DNA of 64,000 nucleotides from Nitrosospira multiformis (GTDB lineage: Bacteria > Pseudomonadota > Gammaproteobacteria > Burkholderiales > Nitrosomonadaceae): NCBI RefSeq assembly GCF_900110185.1, contig NZ_FOCT01000002.1, forward strand, positions 248,001-312,000, written 5' to 3'. Both the position numbers and the translations under genes were made by a program. Below are positions 54,153-63,596 of the stretch, piece by piece (positions within the stretch are counted from its first letter, which is position 1; every line of letters begins with the position of its first letter). The notes under the pieces are model-generated. The model ran no database searches. It was given only the letters and a program-made list of their open reading frames with translations, and was not told where the DNA came from.

Positions 54153-55382
54153 ATGAAAGCGCTCCAGATCGATTTTTTCTTGGCCTACCGTAATATTGTA
54201 GGCCAGAAGCGTCGCAGTGCTATCGCTGTCAGTGCAACTGCGTTTGGCATTATTGCCTTAATACTTGCAACCGGCTTTGTGGAATGGATATTTTGGGGCA
54301 TGAGGGAAGGCACGATCGACTCACAACTGGGCCATATTCAGATCAGCAGACCGGGCTATCAGGAAGCAGGAAAAGCAGACCCTTACACTTACCTTTTACC
54401 GGATGCAATACCCGAGCTGGAATCAGGAAATGAGCTACGTCAAATTAAAGCAGTCGTTCCTCGCCTCTCCTTTGGGGGACTGATCAGCCATGGTGACACA
54501 ACCCTTTCGTTTATCGGAGATGGAGTTACTCCACAAGAACAAGTTTTTTTCGGAAAGTCACTGCAAATTTTGGCCGGTCAAAACCTTTCGGTTGATGATC
54601 CGAAGGGTATTATTCTCGGTGCAGGGCTCGGGCACAACCTCAACGTAAATATTGGCGATAAGGTTGTGCTATTGGCAAGTACCGCATCAAGGGGTGTCAA
54701 TGCGGTTGAGGTCACTGTGCGAGGACTGTTCTCCACCGTAAACAAATCTTATGACGATATCGCTCTACGCATGCCGATCGCAACAGCCCGCCAACTCCTT
54801 CGGGTCAAGGGTTCTCACGTATGGGTAGTATTGTTGAATAACACAGCGAAGACCGATACTGTACTCCAAAGATTACATGGAGCATTGCAAAAGCGCGATT
54901 TCGAGGCTGTTCCGTGGTACGTCCTCGCTGATTTCTACAATAAGACCGTGGCTTTGTTTACAAAACAAATTCATGGCCTCAAGCTGATAATCGCCCTGAT
55001 CATCGTTCTTACAATCTCGAATGCCATGACGATGTCTGTAATGGGGCGAATCGGCGAAATCGGCACTGATATGGCACTTGGCGCCAGACGCATCGACGTT
55101 CTCCGTCGGTTCCTGAGTGAAGGCATTCTGCTCGGCTGTTTCGGCGGCCTGATGGGCGTTACAATAGGGGTAGGATTGGCTACTGTGATCTCGAGCATTG
55201 GAATTCCAATGCCGCCACCCCCTGGGATGGCCCGTGGTTATACGGGCGAAATACTTGTTACGTGGAATATTGCGCTCGAGTCTCTTTTGCTTGCGATCGG
55301 AACGACACTCATCGCTAGTATATACCCCGCCTGGAAGGCATCCCGAATGCAGGTAGTGGATGCGCTACGTCACAATAGATAA
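54153..55382 (+). CDS. FtsX/MacB-type ABC transporter permease 1
   Basis: A 409-residue permease: one N-terminal transmembrane helix (about 20-45), a large periplasmic domain, and three C-terminal helices including LIIALIIVLTISNAMTMSVMG and GCFGGLMGVTIGVGLATVISSIGI, ending VVDALRHNR. This is the LolCE/MacB/FtsX fold that uses mechanical motion to push lipoproteins or hydrophobic molecules out of the inner membrane. It is followed 21 bases later by a second permease of the same type; the ATPase (58415-59149) is encoded nearby on the other strand. Confidence 0.84.
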   Translation: MKALQIDFFLAYRNIVGQKRRSAIAVSATAFGIIALILATGFVEWIFWGMREGTIDSQLGHIQISRPGYQEAGKADPYTYLLPDAIPELESGNELRQIKAVVPRLSFGGLISHGDTTLSFIGDGVTPQEQVFFGKSLQILAGQNLSVDDPKGIILGAGLGHNLNVNIGDKVVLLASTASRGVNAVEVTVRGLFSTVNKSYDDIALRMPIATARQLLRVKGSHVWVVLLNNTAKTDTVLQRLHGALQKRDFEAVPWYVLADFYNKTVALFTKQIHGLKLIIALIIVLTISNAMTMSVMGRIGEIGTDMALGARRIDVLRRFLSEGILLGCFGGLMGVTIGVGLATVISSIGIPMPPPPGMARGYTGEILVTWNIALESLLLAIGTTLIASIYPAWKASRMQVVDALRHNR

Positions 55383-55403
55383 TTCGGAAAAGAAAAGGGG
55401 ACT

Positions 55404-56615
55404 ATGCTAAGGCTCGCCTTTCGAAATATCTTTCGACAGAAATCGCATACCGCAATGACTCTGGCGGCGATCGTGAGCGGGGTGGTAGCTCTTGTTCTTG
55501 CTGGTGGCTGGGTGAACGATATTTTCGTTACCTTATCGGAGGCGCTTATTCACTCTCGATCCGGTCATCTGCAAGTCTACAGGGAAGGGTTTTTTGCTGC
55601 CGGAGCGCACGCGCCAGAGAGGTATCTGATAACAGATACCGATGCCATTAAACAGCGTGTCATGAATAACGAGGGTATCGATAGCGTAATGGCGCGGCTC
55701 AACTTCTCGGCCCTGCTCAATAACGGTCGGGCTGACCTTCCCATCATTGGAGAAGGTGTAGAACCAGCGAAAGAAGCAGCGCTCGGAAGCTCACTCTCGA
55801 TTATCTCGGGGCGTCAACTGCAAAACACGGATAAGTTCGGCATCGCTATTGGGGTTGGCGTCGCCCAAGGACTGAAGCTGAAACCTGGTGATCACGTAAC
55901 CCTGCTGGCAAATACACTGGAAGGAGCGTTAAACAGCATTGATTTGGAAGTCGTCGGCATATTCAAGAGTTTCTCCAGCGATTATGATGCCAGAGCAATA
56001 AGAGTTTCACTCACCGCGTCCCAGGAGTTGCTGGGCACGCAAGGCGTTAATGCACTGGTCATCTCACTGAAAAAAACGGACGATACATTTCGTATTGTAG
56101 GACTGCTAAAAGAACAGTTGGAGACTTTGGGGCTTGAGATCAAAACCTGGATCGAACTCAACGATTTCTACGAAAAAACGGTAGAGCTTTATGGACGCCA
56201 GCTAGGTTTTCTGCAACTGATTATCCTTATCATGGTTCTGCTCGGTGTCCTGAACAGTGTCAACATGAGTGCTTTTGAAAGAACAGGAGAATTCGGCACA
56301 ATGATGGCACTGGGCAACCGTAGAAACGAAGTATTCCAATTGATCATCACGGAAAACTTTCTACTGGGAGTGATCGGCAGCAGCCTCGGACTCGGACTCG
56401 GAATCGGTCTCGCGCTTATCATCTCTGCGATCGGTATTTCGATGCCGCCGCCTCCAAATTCCAATCTTGGCTATACAGCCCACATTCAGATTGTCCCCGG
56501 CGTTTTGCTGGTATCCTTTGCCATCGGTATAGCAGCAACAGTATCGGCGGCTATCGTTCCCGGGAGACATATCTCGCGCACACCTGTTGTTGATGCGCTA
56601 CGGCAGAATATATAA
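55404..56615 (+). CDS. FtsX/MacB-type ABC transporter permease 2
   Basis: A 403-residue paralogue of the preceding gene with the same layout: N-terminal helix (MTLAAIVSGVVALVLAGGW), periplasmic domain and three C-terminal helices (LIILIMVLLGVLNSVNMSAFE, GVIGSSLGLGLGIGLALIISAIGI). Both permeases share IGI(S/P)MPPPP near the last periplasmic loop and end in V-V-D-A-L-R. They likely form a LolC-LolE-like heterodimer. SD-like AAAAGGGGA precedes the ATG. It converges with the outer-membrane protein gene. Confidence 0.84.
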   Translation: MLRLAFRNIFRQKSHTAMTLAAIVSGVVALVLAGGWVNDIFVTLSEALIHSRSGHLQVYREGFFAAGAHAPERYLITDTDAIKQRVMNNEGIDSVMARLNFSALLNNGRADLPIIGEGVEPAKEAALGSSLSIISGRQLQNTDKFGIAIGVGVAQGLKLKPGDHVTLLANTLEGALNSIDLEVVGIFKSFSSDYDARAIRVSLTASQELLGTQGVNALVISLKKTDDTFRIVGLLKEQLETLGLEIKTWIELNDFYEKTVELYGRQLGFLQLIILIMVLLGVLNSVNMSAFERTGEFGTMMALGNRRNEVFQLIITENFLLGVIGSSLGLGLGIGLALIISAIGISMPPPPNSNLGYTAHIQIVPGVLLVSFAIGIAATVSAAIVPGRHISRTPVVDALRQNI

Positions 56616-56674
56616 AGGTATATAAAGTACTTGGCTTCTGAATGCAATCCGCTTCTTCATGCTTCGATAATCAA

Positions 56675-58369
56675 TCAGAATGAATACCGCAATTCCGTAT
56701 AGACGCGGTCAGCATGATCGAAACGGCCAAACAGACCAATAGGTGGACCGCCAAATACGTCTGCTCCAACCGCCCAACGCCAGTTCGGTTGGAAATTCCA
56801 GGATAATCGAGGCCGGAACATCCAGTCGCTACGATTCAGACTGTGGATCAGTAAAGCTTGAGCCTCAAGCTTGGGCGATAGTTTGCCATTGAGCAGAATG
56901 CTGGCGCCATTCTCAAGCTTGTCCAGAGCGAGATCCGGGTCATGTGCAAAAAAGACACGCTGAAAGAACTGTAGATTCAAGCGGGTTTCGGCAGGCAAAC
57001 TGAAGTCCAGACCTATAACATAGTCGAGCGTATTCTGCCTGACCAACCCATTCATTGCGGTGGCTCGCGCGACGTTAAACTTGCGTCCATCTGTATAAAT
57101 CAGTTCGCCTTTTAACACGACTGAACCGAAGTCTTTCGCAAGGGTTCCACCCACCTGGTCAATCTCATCATGACGGGGCTGGAAGACAGGGGGGTCAGCC
57201 GGCCCGCCGATGCGGTAGAACGTAGGCGACGAATCCAGGCTGTGGTAGTAGAAACCCGAAATATCCCAGCCATTTACAAGGTGCGATAAACGCACTCCAT
57301 AGTTGGAGTTACCGATATTCCGGCCGGAGCGATCTTCTGGAAGATAGGTAGCTACCCCGCGCAGGGGACCGGGATAGAAATCCGCTCCCGGCTTTCCAAT
57401 CTCGTCAAGAGTTGGCACAGGAATCCACACCACTTCAGCATGGGAATCCCCCTTCGAATATTCTGCGCGCGCCGCCCATTGGGGAATGCGCAATATGTCA
57501 AAGGCAGGCAGGACAAATTCCCGTAAATCCTTCGCTGATACCACGTCGGCGAAGAACAGTCCCACCATCTCACCCCATATCACATGTTGACGACCGAGAC
57601 GGAAATCAAAATCGCCAGCCGAGACATCAAGATAATTTTCTCGGACGAAAAACTGGTAGCGTTGATCCTGACGAACCGCGTGTGGATAAAAACTGGACAG
57701 GTCATAAGCTGCGTCATAGTCGAAGCGACCGCTTATTTTCCATTTTATATTTTCGTTGAACTGCCCCGTGCGTGATAGCTCCGTTCGAAGCTTTGCTTTC
57801 GATAAATGCTCGGGGTCAGTATAAGTGTCCGCAATTTCCAGTTGAGAAAAACCTCTCCACCCAGTTACCAACCTCTTCCAAGCAGGTATAGGTTTTGATG
57901 GCTTTTGCTCTTGATCCAAATCGTCGCCAAATAATGCTTCCCGCGATGTGAACTCGCTCTCCGCATCATTCCCGGCAGCGATGACAGGGGCAGGTTCTCT
58001 GTTCAGATTTATCGCATGATCTTTTGCTGTATGGGCCGAAATAAAAGAAAGAGAAGGTGACACGGACAATAGCAAAGGCTTCTCCTCATGTAGCCTTCTC
58101 TCCACGTCCGCTCCGTGCGAAACCACAGCGCCCGCTCCATCATCTGACTCCTGTACCGGACGAGCGGAAGACGTTCCCATCGATAAAGACAAAGTGAGCA
58201 TCAAAGGCTCGGCAGGTGTTGTACGGTCCTCACTCACGTCGTAGATAACACGTACCGGTTTTGCAGCATCCGGAAGCTGAACCTCCGCCTCCCCCGCAAA
58301 ACTGATCGACCTTACAACAAGCAGCGCCTTTATGCTTATCAGATATGCGCGCCTAATTCCGTAACTCAT
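56675..58369 (-). CDS. DUF1302-like outer-membrane beta-barrel protein
   Basis: A 564-residue exported protein. A basic start and hydrophobic stretch (AYLISIKALLVVRSISFAG) suggest a signal peptide, followed by an unusual polar N-terminal region of about 150 residues. From about residue 165 a DUF1302-type barrel follows (WRGFSQLEIADTY, LSRTGQFNENIKWKISGRFDYDAAYD, FRLGRQHVIWGEMVGLFFADVVSAKD, and alternating strands), ending in aromatic Phe (TELRYSF), the usual barrel-assembly signal. It follows the ABC ATPase gene by 45 bases on the same strand. It may be the outer-membrane exit of the exporter or a porin; the N-terminal extension is not explained. Confidence 0.76.
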   Translation of the reverse strand: MSYGIRRAYLISIKALLVVRSISFAGEAEVQLPDAAKPVRVIYDVSEDRTTPAEPLMLTLSLSMGTSSARPVQESDDGAGAVVSHGADVERRLHEEKPLLLSVSPSLSFISAHTAKDHAINLNREPAPVIAAGNDAESEFTSREALFGDDLDQEQKPSKPIPAWKRLVTGWRGFSQLEIADTYTDPEHLSKAKLRTELSRTGQFNENIKWKISGRFDYDAAYDLSSFYPHAVRQDQRYQFFVRENYLDVSAGDFDFRLGRQHVIWGEMVGLFFADVVSAKDLREFVLPAFDILRIPQWAARAEYSKGDSHAEVVWIPVPTLDEIGKPGADFYPGPLRGVATYLPEDRSGRNIGNSNYGVRLSHLVNGWDISGFYYHSLDSSPTFYRIGGPADPPVFQPRHDEIDQVGGTLAKDFGSVVLKGELIYTDGRKFNVARATAMNGLVRQNTLDYVIGLDFSLPAETRLNLQFFQRVFFAHDPDLALDKLENGASILLNGKLSPKLEAQALLIHSLNRSDWMFRPRLSWNFQPNWRWAVGADVFGGPPIGLFGRFDHADRVYTELRYSF

Positions 58370-58414
58370 CGGCGCTACTTTCGTCTTTACCTTTGGAAGT
58401 CACCTTTTTCACAT

Positions 58415-59149
58415 CTATCTATTCCTATGCTCAATAACGTGCATGGATTTCTCCTTACGAGTTTCCCGTTGCACGATCTGACCATCTTCGATATGTATTA
58501 CATTGTCTGCGATCGCCATGACACGCGAATCATGAGTAGAAAAAATAAAGGTTGTCTCAAATTTTTCGTTAATATTCTTCATCAGCTCCAGGATGCCTTC
58601 ACCTGTCGCATGATCAAGATTGGCAGTAGGCTCATCAGCCAGTACTATTTTCGGATGCGTTGCAAGTGCCCGTGCAATCGCTACACGCTGACGTTGTCCT
58701 CCGCTGAGCTGGTTCGGCCGATGTCGGGCAAACTTGGATAAACCGACGATACCGAGATATTCCGCAACGCGGGTGCGACGCTCTGCTGTCTTCAATTCCC
58801 TGAATTGCAGCAACGGATACTCGACGTTCTCCTCAGCTGAAAGAACGGGAAACAAATTGAACGTCTGAAAAACAAACCCGATAGTTCTTGCCCTGAGCCC
58901 GGACAGGTCATCTGGAGTACGACCGCTGGTATCCTGGCCGTTGATTAAAACTTTGCCGGAGGTGGGAGTATCAATACAGCCAATCAGATTGAGCAGCGTT
59001 GACTTGCCACTGCCAGATGGACCTGCAATAGCGAGGAAAGCGCCGGAGGCGATATCTAACGTAATGTCTTTTAATGCCTGGACTTTCTGCTCACCAAGGA
59101 TGTAATCTTTGGAAACATTCTCGAGGTGCACAATGCTCGTGTCACTCAT
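58415..59149 (-). CDS. LolD/MacB-type ABC transporter ATPase
   Basis: A 244-residue ATP-binding subunit. Walker A is GPSGSGKS (43-50), the signature is NQLSGGQRQRVAIARAL, Walker B is KIVLADEPTANLD and the switch is FIFSTHDSRV. The size and the DxTANLD segment match the LolD/MacB group that works with FtsX-type permeases. The start ATG 59149 has GGGGGAT before it; a frame-open extension to 59188 would run into the divergent promoter. It is divergent from the LolA-like gene by 57 bases and followed by the outer-membrane protein gene. Confidence 0.9.
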   Translation of the reverse strand: MSDTSIVHLENVSKDYILGEQKVQALKDITLDIASGAFLAIAGPSGSGKSTLLNLIGCIDTPTSGKVLINGQDTSGRTPDDLSGLRARTIGFVFQTFNLFPVLSAEENVEYPLLQFRELKTAERRTRVAEYLGIVGLSKFARHRPNQLSGGQRQRVAIARALATHPKIVLADEPTANLDHATGEGILELMKNINEKFETTFIFSTHDSRVMAIADNVIHIEDGQIVQRETRKEKSMHVIEHRNR

Positions 59150-59206
59150 AAAAATCCCCCGATCGGTAATCCCCGTAGTAATTGTCATTCATGATAGGAA
59201 TTGAAC

Positions 59207-59968
59207 ATGCAAAAAAATTCTGAGCAATACTTATTAACAGTGATTCTCCTATTTGCTATTGCGGTGCCAACCGCAATAGCAGACACAAATGATACTGAGC
59301 TGGCTCAAACAATTCTGGAAAAGGCCGATCAGATACGATTCCCGCGAGAGAGTTTTCAGGTCGACGTCACCATTAACACAACCGCTCCGGGTCAACCGGA
59401 AGATTTGCGCAAGTACAGGGTCTTATCCAAGGGTAACGAAAATAGCGTAGTGATGACCACGGAGCCAGCTTCGGAACGAGGTCAGATTTTATTGCTGAAA
59501 GGACGAGATCTGTGGATATTCATGCCGGAAGTCTCCCAGCCCGTACGTCTATCCCTGTCCCAGCGGCTTACCGGCCAAGTAGCAAATGGGGACTTGGCTC
59601 GTGCAAATTTTGCCGGGGATTACAACGCTAAAATTTTGCGGACAGACGTCATCGAGGGCGAAAAGTATTACGTGCTGGAACTCACAGGAGTCGACCGTGG
59701 AGTGACCTATCATAAAGTTTTGTATTGGGTTGGGCAATCAAATTTCTGGCCCTATCGGGCGGAGTTCTACTCACTGTCCGATCGTCTACTCAAAACCGCG
59801 CGGTACGAGAAATTCCAGATGCTCCATGGAGCGCTACGTCCAACCCGTCTTGTCATGGAAGATGCCTTGCGTACAGGTGAACAATCGGTACTCGAATACT
59901 CGGGAATGAAACTGCGCGATCTGCCGGATAAGGTTTTCACCAAAGATTATTTAAAGAAACTCGACTAG
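59207..59968 (+). CDS. LolA-like outer-membrane lipoprotein-sorting protein
   Basis: A 253-residue periplasmic protein. The signal peptide (QYLLTVILLFAIAVPTAIA) probably cleaves after residue 25. The mature domain matches the LolA_like family (PF17131): FQVDVTINTTAPGQPEDLRKY, LLKGRDLWIFMPEV, LTGQVANGDLARANFAGDY and ARYEKFQMLHGALRPTRLVM. Family members shuttle hydrophobic cargo in a beta-clamp between membranes and often pair with RND or ABC permeases and DUF1302 barrels. That fits the neighbouring ATPase, permeases and outer-membrane protein. The start is ATG 59207 with AGGA upstream. Confidence 0.85.
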   Translation: MQKNSEQYLLTVILLFAIAVPTAIADTNDTELAQTILEKADQIRFPRESFQVDVTINTTAPGQPEDLRKYRVLSKGNENSVVMTTEPASERGQILLLKGRDLWIFMPEVSQPVRLSLSQRLTGQVANGDLARANFAGDYNAKILRTDVIEGEKYYVLELTGVDRGVTYHKVLYWVGQSNFWPYRAEFYSLSDRLLKTARYEKFQMLHGALRPTRLVMEDALRTGEQSVLEYSGMKLRDLPDKVFTKDYLKKLD

Positions 59969-60160
59969 GGCTATCAGGGCTATCGCGAGAATCATAAAAA
60001 AGCAACAAAAGCTCTGAAAACCCATTTTTTAATTCGTTTTACGTAAAATGATACCTGTTCGCTTTCGTGTTAACAGCGATAACCCTCTGCAAGAAAGTCT
60101 CAATCAGGAATATTTTCGCTTCGTCCTAAAGTATCAGGGAAAACTGCCGTTGGCTGAAAC

Positions 60161-60937
60161 ATGTCTCTAACCGAAACACTCGATCTAGGTCATGCATTCA
60201 AGAGGTACTTCGAAATCGTGCCGGCGTTTTCGAATGTATTAAGGGATGAGGTTTATCGTATCCGACATGAGGTTTATTGTGAGGATCTCAAATTTGAACC
60301 CCTCCAGCGAGATAGGCGAGAAAGCGATGAGTATGATGCTCACTCACTACACTTTTTGTTACGCAATGTCCAGACACAGGAGTTCATTGGCTGCGCGCGC
60401 ATAATTTCTCCCCAGTCGAAGGATCCTGATTACCCTTTACCCTTTGAGATAACCTGCGCTGATACATTGGATAGGTCGATTATCGATCCCGCACTGTTGC
60501 CCCGCCATCATATCTCAGAGGTATCACGTCTGGCTGTCGTTGCCAGTTACCGAAGACGTAAAGGCGAGGCGAGCAAAGCGATCGACATTGCGGATGAGGA
60601 TTTCGGAGTAGCCCAATCGCGGCGCTTTCCTTACATTCCAATCAGCCTTTATTTAGGTACCTTCGAACTGGCGCGCTTGCATAAAATCGAGACTTTGTTC
60701 ATTCTGACCGAGGAGCGCCTTGCACTGCATTTCGCCAAACTCGGGTTCGACCTTAAGTTCATCGGCCCCCCGGTCGAGCATCATGGTATACGCGTTCCCT
60801 CAATGATGAGTGTCAGTGGAACGATAAAGGGTATGAGACCCAATCTGCGGCCGCTCTATGACGTTATCGCGGAGGATATAAAAAGGAACCTTCCGGAAAC
60901 AGGAAACGGCCTGCCCGGGATAGAAAATGAATATTAA
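60161..60937 (+). CDS. PEP-CTERM/exosortase system-associated acyltransferase
   Basis: A 258-residue autoinducer-synthase-like acyltransferase. Landmarks are VLRDEVYRIRHEVYCEDLKFEPL at the N-terminus, YDAHSLHFLLRNVQTQEFIGCARII, HHISEVSRLAVVASYRRRKGE and LFILTEERLALHFAKLGFDLKFIG. This combination is the exosortase-linked acyltransferase family related to N-acyl amino acid synthases. It probably takes acyl chains from ACP. It is distinct from the FeeM-like protein at 45154-45966, so the region holds two different N-acyl transferases at its two ends. No own sigma-54 site is apparent. It converges with rng. Confidence 0.84.
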   Translation: MSLTETLDLGHAFKRYFEIVPAFSNVLRDEVYRIRHEVYCEDLKFEPLQRDRRESDEYDAHSLHFLLRNVQTQEFIGCARIISPQSKDPDYPLPFEITCADTLDRSIIDPALLPRHHISEVSRLAVVASYRRRKGEASKAIDIADEDFGVAQSRRFPYIPISLYLGTFELARLHKIETLFILTEERLALHFAKLGFDLKFIGPPVEHHGIRVPSMMSVSGTIKGMRPNLRPLYDVIAEDIKRNLPETGNGLPGIENEY

Positions 60938-60974
60938 GGGAGCAGACCCTAGGGGATTATCGCCGCGAAACCTG

Positions 60975-62426
60975 CTACATGAGAATCAAGTCATATTGTT
61001 CCTGGGTATACGTCCCCTCCACCTGAAGGCTGATGGGTTTGGCGATAAAATCGGCAAGTTGCGCCAGGCTTTGGGATTCTTCGTCGAGAAACAGATCGAT
61101 TACCTGCTGTGAAGCCACAATGCGGAATTCACGCGCATCGAACTGACGGGACTCCCGCAGCAGTTCCCGCAGGATTTCATAGCACATGGTCTGGGCCGTC
61201 CGGACTTTACTGCGGCCCTGGCAAGTCGGGCAGGTTTCACACAAGATGTGCGCCAGACTCTCCCGCGTCCGCTTGCGCGTCATTTCCACCAGTCCGAGGG
61301 CGGTGAAACCGTTCACCGTCATGTGAGTCCGGTCTTTCATCAACGACTTCTTGAATTCGCTGAGAACGGCGTTCTGGTGTTCCGCGCTCTCCATATCTAT
61401 GAAATCGATAATGATAATGCCTCCCAGATTTCGAAGACGGAGTTGGCGCGCAATGACCTGGGCCGCTTCGAGATTCGTTTTGAAAATGGTATCGTCAAAA
61501 CTGCGTACGCCGATGAATCCTCCAGTATTTACATCGATGGTGGTAAGCGCCTCGGTCTGATCAATGATCAAATAGCCCCCGGACTTCAGGTCCACGCGCC
61601 TCGCCAGGGCTTTCTCGATTTCATCTTCCACCCCATACAACTCGAACAAAGGGCGCTCGCCCGCATAATGATCGAGCCGCTCCACTACGTTGGCCATATA
61701 CACCCGTGCAAAGATCGCCATCTTCTGGAAAGTCTCCCGCGAGTCCACCAGGATGCGGGTCGTATCATCACTGATGAAGTCGCGTAAGACGCGAAAACTC
61801 AGATTCAGATCCTGATACAGCAGCGCGGGCCGAGCGATCAAGGATTTTTCCTTGATGTCGCGCCACAGCTTGTGCAAGTACTCGATGTCCGTTTGCAGAT
61901 CCTGTTCACTTGCCGCTTCCGCCACGGTACGGATAATGAACCCCCCCTCTTCCCCGGCCGGCAACAAATGTTTCAGTTTTTCACGCAACGACTTCCGTTC
62001 GGTTTCATCTTCGATGCGCTGGGAAATGCCGATATGCGATACCTGGGGCAGATAAACCAGCAAACGGCCCGCAATACTGACTTGAGTCGACAGACGGGCA
62101 CCCTTGGCGCCGATGGAATCCTTGATAACCTGGACGAGGATATTTTTTCCTTCGTGCAACAGCTGTTCAATCGGTTTATCAGCATCTTCACCCTGCCGCA
62201 AGCGCCAGATATCAGCAAGGTGGAGAAAGGCAGCCCGTTCGAGACCGATATCCACGAAAGCGGACTGCATGCCGGGCAGCACCCGGATTACGCGCCCGTT
62301 ATATATATTGCCGACTATACCGCAATTGCTGGTGCGCTCTATGTGCAGTTCCTGGACGGCGCCCTGCTCGACCACCGCGACACGCGTTTCCTGGGGGGTA
62401 ACATTGATAAGAATTTCACAAGACAT
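60975..62426 (-). CDS. rng: ribonuclease G
   Basis: A 483-residue RNase E/G endonuclease processing 16S rRNA and mRNA. It starts SCEILINVTPQETRVAVVEQG, has the S1 region GNIYNGRVIRVLPGMQSAFVDIG, VQVIKDSIGAKGARLSTQVSIAGR, the metal-binding DVNTGGF and IIIDFIDM, and the zinc-link CETCPTCQGRSKV. The length is that of RNase G, without the long RNase E tail. It is the last gene of a minus-strand run with maf, rlmH and rsfS. Confidence 0.93.
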   Translation of the reverse strand: MSCEILINVTPQETRVAVVEQGAVQELHIERTSNCGIVGNIYNGRVIRVLPGMQSAFVDIGLERAAFLHLADIWRLRQGEDADKPIEQLLHEGKNILVQVIKDSIGAKGARLSTQVSIAGRLLVYLPQVSHIGISQRIEDETERKSLREKLKHLLPAGEEGGFIIRTVAEAASEQDLQTDIEYLHKLWRDIKEKSLIARPALLYQDLNLSFRVLRDFISDDTTRILVDSRETFQKMAIFARVYMANVVERLDHYAGERPLFELYGVEDEIEKALARRVDLKSGGYLIIDQTEALTTIDVNTGGFIGVRSFDDTIFKTNLEAAQVIARQLRLRNLGGIIIIDFIDMESAEHQNAVLSEFKKSLMKDRTHMTVNGFTALGLVEMTRKRTRESLAHILCETCPTCQGRSKVRTAQTMCYEILRELLRESRQFDAREFRIVASQQVIDLFLDEESQSLAQLADFIAKPISLQVEGTYTQEQYDLILM

Positions 62427-62450
62427 AAGAGATCCGGCTTTTATTGCGGC

Positions 62451-63074
62451 TCACTGAAATATTCTTATAGCGGACTCTTCAAGCAATTGCGCCGTCTCAA
62501 ACAGCGGCAATCCGACGACACCGCTATAACTGCCGGAAATCTCCGAGATAAAAACCGCCGCCCTGCCCTGAATTGCATAAGCCCCTGCCTTATCATATGC
62601 CTCGTCGCAAGCGAGGTAATTACCGATTTCCTGCTCGCTGAGATTGCGGAATCGAACACTCGATCTGGACAGACAAACCCGGGTTCCATTTCCCGCTGCC
62701 ACGGCGGCCGCAGTCAAAACCTCATGAACCTGGCCGGACAGTGCCCGCAGCATTTGCCTTGCATGGAGAGGATTTTCCGGTTTGCCAAAAAGCCTGCCGT
62801 TCAATACTACCGCTGTATCCGCTCCCAAAACCGGGAAATCTGCCCAACCTCGCTCACCCATCCGCTTTCGCCCCGTTTCCGCTTTAACGCGCGCAATCCG
62901 CTCCACATACTCCGGCGGCGACTCCTGCGGCAGCGGAGTTTCATCCACATCCGGTATCCGTGGCAAAGCTTCGCGCAACGATAAAACCATGAAGTCCACG
63001 CCGATCTGCCTTAATAATTCCTGCCGGCGGGGACTACGGGAAGCAAGATAGATGCGATTTTCCACAAAAGTCAT
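62451..63074 (-). CDS. maf: Maf/YhdE nucleoside triphosphate pyrophosphatase
   Basis: A 207-residue Maf-family protein. IYLASRSPRRQELLRQIGVDF is the signature N-terminus and VLGADTAVVLNGRLFGKPENP contains the conserved active-site Asp. It hydrolyses dTTP/UTP or modified nucleotides in this subgroup. It overlaps nothing and precedes rng by 24 bases in a coherent operon. Confidence 0.93.
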   Translation of the reverse strand: MTFVENRIYLASRSPRRQELLRQIGVDFMVLSLREALPRIPDVDETPLPQESPPEYVERIARVKAETGRKRMGERGWADFPVLGADTAVVLNGRLFGKPENPLHARQMLRALSGQVHEVLTAAAVAAGNGTRVCLSRSSVRFRNLSEQEIGNYLACDEAYDKAGAYAIQGRAAVFISEISGSYSGVVGLPLFETAQLLEESAIRIFQ

Positions 63075-63125
63075 GGCGGGGCGAATGCTACGGGAGCGCA
63101 GTTACTTCTGTTACATTGTTATTTT

Positions 63126-63596
63126 TTATGCACGATGATACGGATGACCCTTGATCAGCGATATCGCGCGGTAGAGCTGTTCCGCCAGCAGAATTCGAAC
63201 CAGCCCATGAGGAAGTGTCAGGGCAGATAACGCCAGGACTTCATCCGCCGCATTCCTGAGGGTCGGGTCCAGCCCGTCGGCGCCGCCAATGAGGAACGCG
63301 GTGTCACCTCCATCCTTCATCCAACTGCCGATGGCATGCGCCAACCCGGCGGTAGTCCATTGGCTCCCGCGCTCATCCATTGCCACAAGCCGACAATTGG
63401 GAGGCAGCAGCGCGCGAATACGTGCGCCCTCGGCAGCCAGCAGCTGTTCCAATTTTTTTCCGCTGTCCCGTCTCTCGGGTTTGATCTCCAGAAGCTCGAT
63501 GCTCGCCTCACGCGGCATCCGTCTGGCATATTCCTGAAAACCCGCAGCAATCCACTCCGGCATTTTATGTCCCACCGCATAAACGAGGAATTTCAT
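63126..63596 (-). CDS. rlmH: 23S rRNA pseudouridine-1915 N3-methyltransferase
   Basis: A 156-residue SPOUT-class enzyme. It starts [25 protein letters not shown], then [28 protein letters not shown] (SAM knot) and [31 protein letters not shown]. It methylates pseudouridine 1915 on assembled ribosomes. It follows rsfS as usual, with a 105-base gap. Confidence 0.95.
   Translation of the reverse strand: MKFLVYAVGHKMPEWIAAGFQEYARRMPREASIELLEIKPERRDSGKKLEQLLAAEGARIRALLPPNCRLVAMDERGSQWTTAGLAHAIGSWMKDGGDTAFLIGGADGLDPTLRNAADEVLALSALTLPHGLVRILLAEQLYRAISLIKGHPYHRA

Noticed and set aside
60161..60937. LuxI-type acyl-homoserine-lactone synthase
   Set aside because: The fold is related, but the sequence blocks are those of the exosortase-linked acyltransferases and there is no LuxR-type regulator nearby.
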